Shown piece after piece: positions 62,331 to 64,000 of a stretch of DNA of 64,000 nucleotides. Within the stretch, counting starts at the first letter, position 1. Each line of letters begins with the position of its first letter. Below the pieces are notes generated by a model, which saw only the letters and a list, made by a program, of their open reading frames with translations, ran no database searches and was not told the origin of the DNA. The position numbers and the translations under genes were made by a program. Origin of the DNA: Brachypalpus laphriformis (lineage: Eukaryota > Arthropoda > Insecta > Diptera > Syrphidae). The stretch is taken from assembly GCA_945910035.1 (NCBI GenBank), contig OX246756.1, forward strand, positions 53,903,808-53,967,807, read 5' to 3'.

Positions 62331-64000
62331 TTAATTCTCTGACTAGAAGAAGTGGAAAGATTTAGTTGGTATGTAGGTACTTGAATCAAACCTACCACTC
62401 AATTAACGAACTCATTACCACTACATCAAGCTGTAGTACATTCTCAACTACAATGAGGTGGTGATTCCATTATTGCCGTTCATAGATGAGGTTACATTTT
62501 GAGTACAGCGCATTGTGTACTTTGTAGTACTCTGTGGCTGTATGCATGTATATTTCTCTTACCTTTGCTTTTAAGTTAACGAGGCTAAGTTTATATCGCT
62601 CAGCGTTGATTTTAATGAGTTCGTTCAAGGTTGTTATAGAAAATAGAAAACAATCTCACCACAAATAAAGGACCACGATTAGAGTAATAAAACCAACCAG
62701 GACATCCCTGCGAACTTTGCAAACACGCCTAGTACAAGCTAATATCTTTAACGACTGCCAAGTCTTTATTTTTTTTTTTTTTTTTAAGAAAACTTTTTAA
62801 TTTAAAGGGAAAGTATAAAACAGAGTTTTAAGCGTTTTATTAAGGAAAACGACTCGAGAATCTCATAAAAACAAAGTGACTCTTGCAAATAAAACTGGTA
62901 ACAGCAATGTCTTCCACCATGCAATAACCATGACTCATTGTACTACATTGGGTATAAGTATACAAGCAAATAGCCTCATGTAAGCACTTTTTTTTTTTGT
63001 TCCCGATACTTTTCAACATGCTCATAACTTTGCACTCAACATTGCGGGATGTGGAAACTCTTTTTCTTTCTCGTCTAACCATGGCCTAGAAAAAATTCCA
63101 ATTGTATTGTCCTGTCAGCAAAAATGAACAAAAAAAAAACACACAATAGTCAAACTATGTTTTTTAGAAAACATACCGACATCCAAACACAGAAGGAGCG
63201 CGCTAACAACAACAAAAAAAAAAGGAAAAGAAAGGAATGTGTTGTAATCCAGAAAAAAAAAAAAAGAAATGAGAAGAAGAATGGCAAATGTAATGCGAAA
63301 CACAACAAAAAGGATATTTTCACTTCCATTTTCCATCTGTTTTTTTGCCTCCCGCACCCGGTCTATTGGTATTTACGTCATGATTCAAGGGATTTTCTCC
63401 GCAAGGACATTACAAGTAATTTTGCATTTTGCCTTTGAAATCACATTAAACGAGCGAGCGAGCGACCGACTGAACGACGAAATCCCAGCCCAAGAAGAGG
63501 AGCAACCAGAACCATCAAACCAAAATGAGATGATTCTCATCTGCTTTATGAATAAAACGCTAGTAATCCTTTTACCGAAACCGAAACCGAGAAACCCTTT
63601 TTCTGTGTGTGTAGATATCTCTGTGTCAGTCAGTCTACAGCTTGAAGAAGAGGAAGAATAATAAGATTCAAGAAGGAAGTTATGCTTGCTTTTCCATCAC
63701 ATATACAGTGCGCGAAACAAACTTTATAATTGCGATCCTTTGCCCGGAACTAAAACAGGATGAGGAGGATTCGGGATTTTGAACTTTAAATGAAAGGGAG
63801 AGAGGGGAACATCATCCCTCGGGAGATGTACGAGTAAAATGGCGAATGGGTTGGCTTAAGGGGAGAATCCTGGAAAGGATTGCGGATATTAAAGTGTTGT
63901 TCCTAGCAGAGGGAGCCCACTGATAGGTGCTATTCCTTTTAATTACATTCCTCGACTGATGCCGTTTTTTTTTTTTTTTTTTTTAATTCGCGAAAGTAGC
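62331..64000. other. Flanking sequence, no gene recognised
   Basis: AT-rich sequence with several homopolymer runs (T-runs about 62768-62786, 62991-62999 and 63966-63984; A-runs about 63130-63138 and 63252-63265). Short ORFs here are low in complexity and show no domain. It may be intron or upstream sequence of the minus-strand host gene. Confidence 0.45.

Noticed and set aside
63269..63661. Possible plus-strand gene at the right end
   Set aside because: Low-complexity translation, homopolymer-driven frame, no domain and no splice support.

Overview
The window looks like a piece of a repeat-rich insect genome, most likely a large-genome dipteran. The non-LTR clades present (Jockey, R1, CR1-like, RTE, LOA-type with RNase H), a decayed mariner-type transposase and GT-AG spliced exons all fit. 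The species cannot be fixed from sequence alone. No prokaryotic gene, rRNA, complete tRNA gene or CRISPR array was seen.

Host gene: the only cellular gene I can support lies on the minus strand. Four coding exons (27008-26946, 4432-4249, 3945-3798, 3708-1551) join in compatible phases into a multi-pass membrane protein with a long C-terminal tail carrying a PPPPY motif. The layout resembles the ENTREP/FAM189 family. The start codon and any further 5' exons are not identified. About 22.5 kb of the window is one intron of this gene, and the rest up to 64 kb is probably another intron or upstream flank.

Mobile DNA, left to right: 190-1000, relic of an RNase H-bearing element. 5316-20752, Jockey-clade element A (+), split by an R1-clade element B (+, 6156-11442, 13-bp TSD) and by a CR1-like element C (-, about 11703-17090, both ORFs open). 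20760-21490, mariner-type relic. 21491-26790, two RTE copies in inverted arrangement, one split by a second RTE-group element G (24442-26247). 28424-32345, element H (-) split by a 381-bp solo LTR. 32350-36894, a three-layer stack (RTE relic, internally deleted RTE, LOA-type K). 37000-40210, Rex3-like RTE element M. 41822-42080, RTE scrap. 42081-62330, a decayed LOA-type element E (-) that hosts a second Jockey element J2 (+, 45520-57224), an LOA-type element F (-, 58974-62187) and two SINE copies. J2 is itself split by an RTE with an open 1059-codon ORF (47218-50790, 10-bp TSD) and by a CR1-like element D (-, about 51396-54832).

Three observations stand out. (1) The R1-clade element B shares its ORF1 N-terminal leader and its 3' terminal hairpin with the Jockey-clade elements A and J2, as if terminal modules were exchanged between clades. 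(2) The 3' ends of A and J2 fold into two tandem hairpins whose stems differ by compensatory base changes, which supports a conserved RNA signal. (3) J2 is flanked by a near-identical direct duplication of about 864 bp of its target, far longer than a usual target-site duplication.

Clade names come from reading domains and motifs by eye. Identity statements are qualitative because no alignment could be run.
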